A stretch of 33,091 bases of DNA from an uncultured Candidatus Saccharibacteria bacterium (GTDB taxonomy: Bacteria; Patescibacteriota; Saccharimonadia; Saccharimonadales; Saccharimonadaceae), in NCBI GenBank assembly GCA_947165975.1, contig CAMVCL010000011.1, positions 1-33,091 on the forward strand, in the 5' to 3' direction. Within the stretch, counting starts at the first letter, position 1; every line of letters begins with the position of its first letter. This document shows, one piece after another, positions 15,924-22,544 of this stretch. The notes under the pieces are model-generated. The model did no database searches. It was not told where the DNA came from and saw only the letters and a program-made list of their open reading frames with translations. The position numbers and the translations under genes were made by a program.

Positions 15924-17000
15924 CTAAATAACATTATCTAGATAACTGTCAATAAAGCCATCGATCTCGCCATCTAATACCTTGTCTGGTTCTTTTGATT
16001 CATACCCCGTACGGGTATCCTTCACTAATTTATAAGGCTGGAGTACATAATTTCGTATCTGTTGTCCCCATCCTGCTGATTCACCGGCTCGAAGCTCTCC
16101 AATCGTTTCCGCATGCTGTTCTAATTGCATCTGCACCAATTTACCCCTTAAAATTTCCATCGCCTTTTCTTTATTCTGAAGCTGTGACCGTTCATTTTGA
16201 ATTGCTACCACCGTATTCGTTGGAATATGCGTAATTCTCACCGCTGAATTGGTCGTATTCACCGATTGACCACCATGTCCACCAGCGTGATATACATCAA
16301 TACGAAGATCCTTATCATCAATTACCACCTCTGTATCCGCCTTAATCACCGGCAATACCTCTACTAATGCAAATGACGTCTGCCTTAAATTATTCGCATT
16401 AAACGGTGACAACCTCACCAATCTATGCACCCCATGCTCAGATTTCAAAAACCCATAAGCATTCGCACCGCTCACCTCATAAACAGCAGTTTTAATACCC
16501 GCCTCTTCACCAGAAACTCGTTCCAAACATACCACCTTAAAACCCTTTTTCTCAAAAAACCTTAAATACATTCGCTCGAGCATCGAAGCCCAATCCATCG
16601 CTTCCGTACCGCCCGCCCCAGAAGTAATTCTAATAATAGCATCGTGGCTATCATATGGCCCCTGGAATCTTAATGCTTTTCTTAAATCCAAGCATTTAGA
16701 CTCCATCGCTTCAAGCTGGCTCTTTATTTCATCTTTCAAATCCTCATCAGATAACTCAAGGAGCTCTTTCATGTCAGTAATCTGCGTTTTTAAAAGTTCC
16801 CAGGGTTGCACTTCATCAGAAAGGCGCGCTAATTCTTGGTTCTTTTCAGTCGCTTTTGCAACGTCTTTCCAGATATCAGGCTCCGCTACCTGTTCTTCTA
16901 ATTCTTTAATCTGCTTAATTTTCTCTTCTATTGCTAGTTTTTTATATAGCTCAAAAAAATCCCTCTCAAGTTCAGATATTTTTTTTTCTAGCTCTTGCAT
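15924..17000 (-). CDS. prfB: peptide chain release factor 2
   Basis: A 358-residue class I release factor reading UAA/UGA. The stop-codon recognition tripeptide SPF (residues 198-200) identifies RF2, and the catalytic GGQ is at 243-245. The reading frame is continuous through the N-terminal helices, so the programmed frameshift that controls prfB in many bacteria is absent. I place the start at 17000: an extended -10 box ends exactly 7 bases before it, giving a leaderless mRNA. The ATG at 17009 overlaps that -10 box. RF2 is expected where UGA is a true stop, which supports the standard code here. Confidence 0.95.
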   Translation of the reverse strand: MQELEKKISELERDFFELYKKLAIEEKIKQIKELEEQVAEPDIWKDVAKATEKNQELARLSDEVQPWELLKTQITDMKELLELSDEDLKDEIKSQLEAMESKCLDLRKALRFQGPYDSHDAIIRITSGAGGTEAMDWASMLERMYLRFFEKKGFKVVCLERVSGEEAGIKTAVYEVSGANAYGFLKSEHGVHRLVRLSPFNANNLRQTSFALVEVLPVIKADTEVVIDDKDLRIDVYHAGGHGGQSVNTTNSAVRITHIPTNTVVAIQNERSQLQNKEKAMEILRGKLVQMQLEQHAETIGELRAGESAGWGQQIRNYVLQPYKLVKDTRTGYESKEPDKVLDGEIDGFIDSYLDNVI

Positions 17001-17007
17001 AAAATTC

Positions 17008-17016
17008 ATTATAACA
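17008..17016 (-). promoter_or_regulatory. extended -10 promoter giving a leaderless prfB mRNA
   Basis: The minus strand has TG-T-TATAAT, followed by 7 bases and then the ATG of prfB. No Shine-Dalgarno sequence can be transcribed with this geometry. Confidence 0.7.
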
Positions 17017-17019
17017 TAG

Positions 17020-17048
17020 AAAACCCCCGACCATACAGTCGGGGTTTT
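17020..17048 (-). terminator. intrinsic terminator after the 194-residue gene
   Basis: A stem of CCCCGAC with GTCGGGG flanked by AAAA/TTTT (6-base loop, one bulged C) follows the 194-residue gene on the minus strand and precedes the prfB promoter. It is U-rich in both directions. Confidence 0.75.
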
Positions 17049-17049
17049 C

Positions 17050-17058
17050 GGGGGGGGG
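17050..17058. repeat. homopolymer tract of nine G
   Basis: A run of nine G on the plus strand (C on the minus) lies 2 bases after the stop of the 194-residue gene and before its terminator. In an AT-rich genome this is unusual, and such tracts are prone to slippage. It is outside coding sequence. Confidence 0.8.
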
Positions 17059-17060
17059 TA

Positions 17061-17645
17061 CTATCTAAAACATGTTTCGAAGCGCCACTTCAAACTTCTA
17101 CGTTTTTCCTTCAATTTCATCTTGGCAAATTTTAAATCCATCTCAGACACGTCAGCAAACATGTAATCCATGTACATAATATCACTCTTGACGGCGTCAA
17201 ACTGCTCCTTCGTTAGTTCGTCTTCTAAGATATCCAAGATCAAACGAAGCCTATCATAACAAAAATCATAAGTCTCATAAACCTCATTCGAATAAAAATA
17301 AGGCATACAGATCCTTCTGTCCGCCAAGCCAAGTGGCACAGCATAATTCTGCGCGAAATATTTCTCTGGATTTTTAAAAAATTCAATATCAGGCCTGATA
17401 AAACCTTCGATTATTAGTGCCTCCTTCACTTCATAATAATAGTCCATTTTCTCATACCACATCTCAGCGGTCAGATTTCGCTTATCTGGATTGATAAAAT
17501 CCGGCAAGTTACTAAGCAAAAGGTCGTTCCTGATTCCCAAAATCAAAGTATCAAGATTAACATTCTGAAGGTTATAGTAAGCTTCTCTACTGATACCCAG
17601 ATCTTGAAGAGTTTTTAGCTCTCGCGTACTTCTACAATAGTTCAT
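17061..17645 (-). CDS. orphan 194-residue protein, SNxxYETYDF paralogue
   Basis: This protein is of unknown function and related to the 197-residue gene at 15217-15810 through SNEVYETYDF and the helical segment after it. The N-terminal half (STRELKTLQDLGISREAYYNLQNVNLDTLI) differs. The protein is rich in tyrosine and aspartate and ends in a basic helix (KMKLKEKRRSLKWRF). No signal peptide or membrane segment is seen. The start at 17645 is set by an AAGGAGGGTG site 6 bases upstream; the codon at 17687 has none. It has its own promoter and terminator. Confidence 0.65.
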   Translation of the reverse strand: MNYCRSTRELKTLQDLGISREAYYNLQNVNLDTLILGIRNDLLLSNLPDFINPDKRNLTAEMWYEKMDYYYEVKEALIIEGFIRPDIEFFKNPEKYFAQNYAVPLGLADRRICMPYFYSNEVYETYDFCYDRLRLILDILEDELTKEQFDAVKSDIMYMDYMFADVSEMDLKFAKMKLKEKRRSLKWRFETCFR

Positions 17646-17697
17646 AACAACACCCTCCTTATTAAAGTGCTTTGCATAAAAAAACAACGTTACGTAT

Positions 17698-17725
17698 ATT
17701 ATACCACACTTTTCGTAAAAAGCAA
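17698..17725 (-). promoter_or_regulatory. promoter of the 194-residue gene
   Basis: The minus strand shows TTGCTT (17720-17725), a 16-base spacer ending TGTGG and TATAAT (17698-17703). Confidence 0.7.
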
Positions 17726-17743
17726 ATCATCTTCTAATCAAAG

Positions 17744-17763
17744 AAACCCCCACTAGGGGGGAT
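17744..17763 (-). terminator. terminator after the 83-residue gene
   Basis: A short GC hairpin (CCCCC-ACTA-GGGGG) is followed on the minus strand by TTTCTTTG, 6 bases after the stop codon. Confidence 0.6.
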
Positions 17764-17766
17764 CTC

Positions 17767-18018
17767 TTATTGAGTCAAGTACCAGGATAGGTCTCTCGAA
17801 TTAAATTCGAGACGTACCCGTTCCCGACCGACTAGAACGTCGAAAATGTGAAGCGCCGTCTCGCCCGCAAATTTAATCTGCGTAGCAAGTAGTTCTGTTA
17901 TTTCGGTTTCGTCTTCTCCCCGTCGCCTAAAATTTAGTGGCTGACATGGTGTCATTTCGTAACCGAACAGAGCCATCACCTCGACTCGTTCCATTGTATT
18001 TTTGTTAAAGTTTTTCAT
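17767..18018 (-). CDS. orphan 83-residue protein (FRRRGxxETEI family)
   Basis: I cannot name this family. It is a compact soluble protein with MALFGYEMTPCQPLNFRR, DETEITELL and a C-terminal RLEFNSRDLSWYLTQ. The predicted strands and conserved-looking arginine cluster suggest a small beta-rich domain, but no function follows from it. A TGGAGT site 7 bases before ATG 18018 fixes the start. It is preceded by an unusually long leader (about 115 bases) with nested hairpins, which suggests post-transcriptional control. Confidence 0.6.
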   Translation of the reverse strand: MKNFNKNTMERVEVMALFGYEMTPCQPLNFRRRGEDETEITELLATQIKFAGETALHIFDVLVGRERVRLEFNSRDLSWYLTQ

Positions 18019-18048
18019 AGTAAGACTCCAATTAAATTATTAAAAGAA

Positions 18049-18149
18049 GTCATCTATGTGAGCCTGATTTATTGGCTCCTAGCTATAAGCATAAATGACG
18101 ATACTTACAGCCTTAAACTTTTCTCATTGCCAGTGACCGAAGTATAGCA
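18049..18149 (-). promoter_or_regulatory. promoter and nested-hairpin leader of the 83-residue gene
   Basis: An extended -10 box TGC-TATACT lies at 18141-18149. In the leader, GTCAT/ATGAC (18049-18053 with 18095-18099) encloses GAGCC/GGCTC (18060-18064 with 18074-18078) and a small GCT/AGC hairpin. A second TATAAT lies at 18161-18166. No known riboswitch signature was recognised. Confidence 0.5.
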
Positions 18150-18191
18150 TGAGTATCTTAATTATATCATTTTTTAGAAAACAATAGAATA

Positions 18192-18248
18192 GCCCCTCCA
18201 TGTTGAAGGGGCGTAAAGAGGTATTAACTTCCTCATAAAATGAGGAAG
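18192..18248 (-). terminator. tandem hairpins after the 165-residue gene
   Basis: Two hairpins follow the stop codon: CTTCCTCA/TGAGGAAG (18228-18248, 8 bp, 5-base loop) and GCCCCT/AGGGGC (18192-18212). Their T tracts are poor, so they may act together as a terminator or protect the 3' end. Confidence 0.55.
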
Positions 18249-18252
18249 CAAA

Positions 18253-18750
18253 TTAGAGCGGAAAACGGATAACCTCCATCCCACTGGGTACAAAATCTTC
18301 TTTTATATCTGAAAAGACTTCGTCGGTATCATCAATACCAAGTCCAAGCACTATCTTCATGAGCTCATACTGCCAGTTTCTCATTGCCTTTGGAATTTTA
18401 AATCCAGAGATTAAATCTTCAACCACTTTCAGCCATTTATTTAAAGCCTTTGGGTCAGTACGAAGCATCTCAAACTCTTCCCAAGTCATTAAGAACGGAG
18501 AATGCACACTAACCAAAGCTTCATAGGCATAAATCCCGCCTTTATATGGTTCTTCGCGCAAATCTTCGGCACACCGAACGATATATCTATCGTCAGTCTG
18601 TTCCTTGTCGGTACTGTGAATTTTCCCAACTATCTGGCATTCCAAAAATCTTCTGCTATGAGCGAAAGATGATTCAATATCTGAACACGTCGTCACGTAT
18701 AGAACAGCTGAATCGCCTTTCTTGAAGTTTTTCTTGATAAGTATACCCAT
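18253..18750 (-). CDS. orphan 165-residue protein
   Basis: This protein is of unknown function. The start at 18750 (MGILIKKNFKKGDSAVLYV) is set by a GGAGGG site; the TTG 6 bases upstream overlaps the spacer. It is a soluble protein with a beta-rich N-terminal half (SAVLYVTTCSDIE, RFLECQIVGKI, RYIVRCAEDL) and a helical C-terminal half (KALNKWLKVVEDLI, WQYELMKIVLGLG). Three cysteines occur in the N-terminal half. It is divergent from the dus gene, with its own promoter and a leader with two hairpins. Confidence 0.6.
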   Translation of the reverse strand: MGILIKKNFKKGDSAVLYVTTCSDIESSFAHSRRFLECQIVGKIHSTDKEQTDDRYIVRCAEDLREEPYKGGIYAYEALVSVHSPFLMTWEEFEMLRTDPKALNKWLKVVEDLISGFKIPKAMRNWQYELMKIVLGLGIDDTDEVFSDIKEDFVPSGMEVIRFPL

Positions 18751-18794
18751 ATTCAAACCCTCCTTCTAAGGTTCTTCCGAGCTACAACGGACTG

Positions 18795-18846
18795 ATTCTC
18801 AAAAGAGAATAGTTAATATCTTAGTATATAAAATACAAAAATGCAA
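18795..18846 (-). promoter_or_regulatory. promoter and leader hairpin of the 165-residue gene
   Basis: The minus strand has TTGCAT (18841-18846), a 17-base spacer and TAAGAT (18818-18823). Just after the expected start of transcription, ATTCTC-TTTT-GAGAAT can form a 6-bp hairpin (18795-18810). Confidence 0.55.
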
Positions 18847-18887
18847 GCGTAATTATATAAAAAATCAACTATTTACAGACTATTCAT

Positions 18888-18916
18888 TTGGCAAACTATC
18901 ATTTTTATGTTAAAAT
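18888..18916 (+). promoter_or_regulatory. promoter giving a leaderless dus mRNA
   Basis: TTGGCA (18888-18893), a 17-base spacer and TAAAAT (18911-18916) are followed by 7 bases and then the ATG at 18924. There is no room for a ribosome-binding site. Confidence 0.7.
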
Positions 18917-18923
18917 ATTTTCT

Positions 18924-19979
18924 ATGATTTGGGATGAACTACCAAAACCATTTTTAATCTTAGCACCAATGGAAGGCGTCACTGATATTATGTTTCGCCA
19001 AGTTGTAGCACATGCCGGTCGCCCAGACCTATTCTTTACCGAATTCACCAACGTCTCTTCGTATGCTTCTGAAAAAGGTCGCTGGAACGCTTTAGAGCGT
19101 CTCAAAATAGCGCCTAGTGATACTCCGATTATCGCTCAAATTTGGGGCAAAAATCCTGAGCATTTTGCAGAAACCTGCCAGGCTCTTGCTTCACTAGGAT
19201 TTGCCGGAGTTGACCTTAATTTTGGCTGTCCAGATAAGCATGTTAATAAAACTGGTGGTGGCGCTGCCATGATAAAAACCCCAGATCTTGCAGTGGAATG
19301 TTTTAGAAATGCTGTCAAATCTACCGACTTACCAGTTTCTATTAAAACTCGTCTCGGCTGGAGTAATATTGATGAATTTCGCACTTGGCTACCAACTTTG
19401 CTCAATGAACACCCTGCCGCTCTTACTGTACATCTTCGTACCAAAAAAGAAATGAGCAAAGTCCCTGCCCACTACGAATTAATCCCAGAAATACTAGAAC
19501 TACGCAATAAAATCAGTCCCAAAACCAAACTTATCATCAATGGCGACATCAAAGACCGTACCTATGCACTAAAACTACACGCCAAATATCCTGAGATTGA
19601 CGGTTTTATGATCGGCCGTGGTGTCTTTCAGAATCCATATTGCTTCACGACCCACACCCCCACTCAAGCAGAATTGATGGAGCTTTTGCAAATGCATTTG
19701 AATTTATTTGAAAAGTATACGACCTTCGCAGATATTGAGGAACATAAAGGCAAAATCTCAGATTTTGCCGCCGAAGGGGCGAAGCAATGTGATAAAATCG
19801 AAGATTATCACATTGCGAAGCTTCCGAAATCTCGCGAAGGTCGTAATCTAATTCCCTACGAACCTCTAAAGCACTTCTTCAAAATCTACGTCAACAACTT
19901 CCCTGGCGCCAAAGAACTCCGCGCAAAACTAATGGAGACCCACTCCGTCGCCGAAGCCCGCAAGATCCTTCAAGGATAA
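18924..19979 (+). CDS. dus: tRNA-dihydrouridine synthase with a 42-residue insertion
   Basis: A 351-residue flavoenzyme that reduces uridine in tRNA D-loops. The TIM-barrel motifs are present: LAPMEGVTD at residues 13-21, the catalytic cysteine C102 in NFGCPDKHVNKTGGGAAM, HLRTK, and GFMIGRGVFQNP. The start at 18924 is chosen because the upstream in-frame TTG is the promoter -35 box. Residues 266-307 (TTFADIEEHKGK...KSREGR) are encoded by a palindromic 126-bp insertion between HLNLFEKY and NLIPYEPLKHFFKIY, in the helical C-terminal domain. The reading frame is kept. The subfamily (A, B or C) is not resolved. Confidence 0.92.
   Translation: MIWDELPKPFLILAPMEGVTDIMFRQVVAHAGRPDLFFTEFTNVSSYASEKGRWNALERLKIAPSDTPIIAQIWGKNPEHFAETCQALASLGFAGVDLNFGCPDKHVNKTGGGAAMIKTPDLAVECFRNAVKSTDLPVSIKTRLGWSNIDEFRTWLPTLLNEHPAALTVHLRTKKEMSKVPAHYELIPEILELRNKISPKTKLIINGDIKDRTYALKLHAKYPEIDGFMIGRGVFQNPYCFTTHTPTQAELMELLQMHLNLFEKYTTFADIEEHKGKISDFAAEGAKQCDKIEDYHIAKLPKSREGRNLIPYEPLKHFFKIYVNNFPGAKELRAKLMETHSVAEARKILQG
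19719..19844. mobile_element. 126-bp palindromic element inserted in frame inside dus
   Basis: The terminal inverted repeats are 11 bp and perfect (ACGACCTTCGC at 19719-19729, GCGAAGGTCGT at 19834-19844; one more flanking T-A pair extends them). Inside are a 9-bp perfect hairpin (19749-19757 with 19761-19769, 3-base loop) and a 12-bp perfect hairpin (19784-19795 with 19805-19816, 9-base loop). Its length is exactly 42 codons, and removal leaves an uninterrupted protein with normal family spacing. It encodes no transposase. It resembles in behaviour the Rickettsia palindromic elements, but homology to them is not claimed. Confidence 0.65.
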
Positions 19980-19998
19980 AACACCGATCCTATATCTA

Positions 19999-20007
19999 TG
20001 TTATAAT
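19999..20007 (+). promoter_or_regulatory. extended -10 promoter giving a leaderless murD mRNA
   Basis: TG-T-TATAAT is followed by 7 bases and then the ATG at 20015. No good -35 box is seen, as is usual for extended -10 promoters. It lies 20 bases after the dus stop. Confidence 0.65.
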
Positions 20008-20014
20008 TAATCTT

Positions 20015-21244
20015 ATGAAAATTGCATTACTTGGCTACGGTAAAGAAGGCAAATCCGTAGAAAAATATCTCAAAGAACGTCATCAAAACGTCGAAATTGA
20101 TATTTTAGAAAACTTTGACCCAGAAGAAATCAAGCAAAAAGATTTCTCATCGTACGATTTTGTCTTTCGCAGCCCTTCTGTCCCGCCACTCCATCTAGAT
20201 AACGAGACATCTGTAACCAAATATTTCCTCGACCATTGTCCATGTCCTATTATCGGCGTTACCGCCACCAAAGGCAAAGGTACCACATGTTCCTTTATCA
20301 AAGCTTTGCTCGACGCCGAACAAAAAGACGCCTATTTAGTTGGTAACATCGGCGTTCCTGCAATCGACATTCTAGATAGTCTCACAGAAGAATCCGTCGT
20401 AATTTACGAATTGTCTAGTTTTCAACTCTGGGATCTCCAAAAATCCCCTCATATCGCCATCGTCGGACATCTAGAACCAGACCATCTCAATGTCCATAAA
20501 GATTACGAGGATTATCTAAATGCCAAAGCAAACATCTGTCGTTATCAATCTACCAATGACTATTGTATTTACTATCAAGAAAACCCCGAATCAACTAGAC
20601 TCGCAACCGAATCAAAAGCCCACAAGATCCCATATCCTTTTGACATCCCGACCGAAATCCAAAATGCCATTACTATTCCAGGTGAACACAATAAAAATAA
20701 TTTCATTGCCGCATTAGCTGCTGTAGCTAGTTATAAAAATATATCACCAGATGAATATATCAGAGATTATCAAACCACGATTCTAACCGGCCTGAAAAAT
20801 TTCAAAGGCCTACCTCATCGCCTCGAATATCTTCGCGAATTAAATCAAGTTAGGTACTATGATGACAATTTTTCTACTAACCCAGCATCCACTCGTGTCG
20901 CTGTTAATGCCTTTCCGAATGATAATCTCGTAATCATCGTAGGCGGACGCGACAAGACCGACAATGAAGATCTACCCGAAATCTACGAGATTCTACAATC
21001 AAAGAATATCAAAAAAATTATTCTTCTTGGTGAATCTGGTCATGAACTTGCCAAAAGATATCACGACGATAGATTCATAATTACAGAATCTCTAAAAGAA
21101 GCCGTCAGTACCCTAAAAACCGAATCTGAAGCTCTCGCCCCCTCAGTCGCCTTAATGTCTCCAGCCGCAGCCTCTTTTGATATGTTTAATAATGTCTATG
21201 ACCGTGGCTCACAATTCAAAAATTTAATCGAGACTCTAAACTAG
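20015..21244 (+). CDS. murD: UDP-N-acetylmuramoylalanine--D-glutamate ligase
   Basis: A 409-residue Mur ligase adding D-glutamate to UDP-MurNAc-L-Ala in cytoplasmic peptidoglycan synthesis. Visible motifs are the ATP P-loop region GVTATKGKGTT, YELSSFQLW, HLEPDHLNVH, the C-terminal domain start GLPHRLEYL, YYDDNFSTNP and VGGRDK, then SPAAASFDMF near the end. The N-terminal domain is slightly short. The last 29 bases overlap, tail to tail, the M16 peptidase gene on the other strand, so the two transcripts share antisense 3' ends. Confidence 0.92.
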   Translation: MKIALLGYGKEGKSVEKYLKERHQNVEIDILENFDPEEIKQKDFSSYDFVFRSPSVPPLHLDNETSVTKYFLDHCPCPIIGVTATKGKGTTCSFIKALLDAEQKDAYLVGNIGVPAIDILDSLTEESVVIYELSSFQLWDLQKSPHIAIVGHLEPDHLNVHKDYEDYLNAKANICRYQSTNDYCIYYQENPESTRLATESKAHKIPYPFDIPTEIQNAITIPGEHNKNNFIAALAAVASYKNISPDEYIRDYQTTILTGLKNFKGLPHRLEYLRELNQVRYYDDNFSTNPASTRVAVNAFPNDNLVIIVGGRDKTDNEDLPEIYEILQSKNIKKIILLGESGHELAKRYHDDRFIITESLKEAVSTLKTESEALAPSVALMSPAAASFDMFNNVYDRGSQFKNLIETLN

Positions 21245-22487
21245 AGATAAATGCCTTCTCGGTAGAAGAAACTGCCGCAAATCCTTTAATCCCAGATCCA
21301 GCAAATTCACGTGCTAGCTCAATCATCCTAAACTTATCAAGCGATTTTATGATATTTGCCGTATTATCATATTTTTCAATTGTACCATTGGTGAAATACC
21401 CATCAGCATAATAGTCAGCAATTTGTGCCGGAGTTTGCGCTCCCATCTGTAAACGACCCAAAGCATATGACTTAGCCGCCAAGAAATCCATATCTAAAAT
21501 TTCTCCATTCAAAGTCTTCATTAGTTCCGTCTGGATTAATTCAAATAATTCCTCAGCGTTTTCGATATTCACTTCCCCATCAAAATCCCAATACGAATTA
21601 TGGGTATTCGATGCCACCGAAGAACCCATACCATACACCAGACCACGCTTTCTAGCTGCCCCAAATATTTTTGAATTCGTCGTACCATTAAGAATATGGT
21701 TCAAACAATTCATCGCAAAAACTTCTTTCGAATCTAAATGTCTAGGAGTCACCAACGAAAACCCAAACGTAATATTTGAAGCATCTTTTCGTCTAATTGA
21801 CACCGCCTCAGAAGTATGTAAATCGGTCTGTGGTATCTCAAATTCACGTCCTTCTTTCAAATTCCATTCTTCTAACATTCGCATAATCTTACGCTTTCGA
21901 CCCCGAATCCTACCAGCGATAATAAAACGCATATTAGAGGCCGTGTGTGTCCGTCGATAATGTTCACGAATATCTTTTAACTCAATATTTGAAATAGTCT
22001 TCAATCTATCTGACAGATCTAATACATCTTCACCTACCGCTTGCTGTACTCTCGGCCAAAGCAAACGATAATAATCATTCATGTATCCAGTCAATTCCGA
22101 ACGTACATTTGCTTTCTCGGATTTTAGTTCATCTTCATTAAAGCGCGGTTCACAGATTGAGACCTGCTGCAAGTCCATGATACGTTCCCATTCAAAATCC
22201 GCACATTCAGTCTCATAACAAACCGAAATATCCGAAGTCCAAGCATTATGATAAGCCCCGTTTTTAGTAAATTCCGCCTCAAAAGCCTGCTCGTCTTTAT
22301 ATTTAGCGTTTGCTCCAAATGCTAAATGCTCAACCACATGTGGAATTTCATAAACATCCTTATTTTTGGCATAAAGCATCCCAGCACGAAACTGTATCCG
22401 TGTAGACATCACGCTAGCGCCAGGAATATCAATCAAAAGCCCTTTAGCGCCATTTTTTAAATTAATCTCCTCAACTGAATGCTTCAT
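21216..22487 (-). CDS. M16-family zinc peptidase (inverzincin)
   Basis: A 423-residue single-chain M16 peptidase. The inverted zinc motif HVVEH (H50, E53, H54) and the downstream glutamate (ELKSEKANVRSEL, probably E131) are intact, so it should be catalytic. A second M16-like half covers residues about 190-420. No signal peptide is seen, which suggests cytoplasmic action. M16 members degrade peptides or process precursors; the substrate here is unknown. An AGGAGG site 4 bases before ATG 22487 fixes the start. It follows secA by 57 bases and is probably read through from it; a separate, oppositely oriented consensus promoter lies in that gap. Confidence 0.85.
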   Translation of the reverse strand: MKHSVEEINLKNGAKGLLIDIPGASVMSTRIQFRAGMLYAKNKDVYEIPHVVEHLAFGANAKYKDEQAFEAEFTKNGAYHNAWTSDISVCYETECADFEWERIMDLQQVSICEPRFNEDELKSEKANVRSELTGYMNDYYRLLWPRVQQAVGEDVLDLSDRLKTISNIELKDIREHYRRTHTASNMRFIIAGRIRGRKRKIMRMLEEWNLKEGREFEIPQTDLHTSEAVSIRRKDASNITFGFSLVTPRHLDSKEVFAMNCLNHILNGTTNSKIFGAARKRGLVYGMGSSVASNTHNSYWDFDGEVNIENAEELFELIQTELMKTLNGEILDMDFLAAKSYALGRLQMGAQTPAQIADYYADGYFTNGTIEKYDNTANIIKSLDKFRMIELAREFAGSGIKGFAAVSSTEKAFISSLESRLNF

Positions 22488-22501
22488 TTACCTCCTGAAA
22501 A

Positions 22502-22530
22502 TTGACAAAATATCACACTTATGCTATAAT
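22502..22530 (+). promoter_or_regulatory. perfect consensus promoter pointing antisense into secA
   Basis: TTGACA (22502-22507), a 17-base spacer ending TGC and TATAAT (22525-22530) match the sigma70 consensus at every position. It points rightward although both neighbouring genes read leftward. A transcript starting near 22537 would be antisense to the 3' end of secA. No open reading frame of note follows. Confidence 0.6.
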
Positions 22531-22544
22531 AATAAGTATTGGGA

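Noticed and set aside
17001-17009. Start codon of prfB at 17009
   Set aside because: That ATG overlaps the TATAAT box that drives the gene. The ATG at 17000 lies at the expected transcription start.
18888-18923. TTG start for dus at 18888
   Set aside because: It is the -35 hexamer TTGGCA. The ATG at 18924 matches the family length and the leaderless geometry.
19716-19847. TA target-site duplication at the palindrome in dus
   Set aside because: TA flanks the inverted repeats, but removing one TA plus the element would leave a TAA stop. Removing exactly 19719-19844 restores an open frame, so a TA duplication is not supported.
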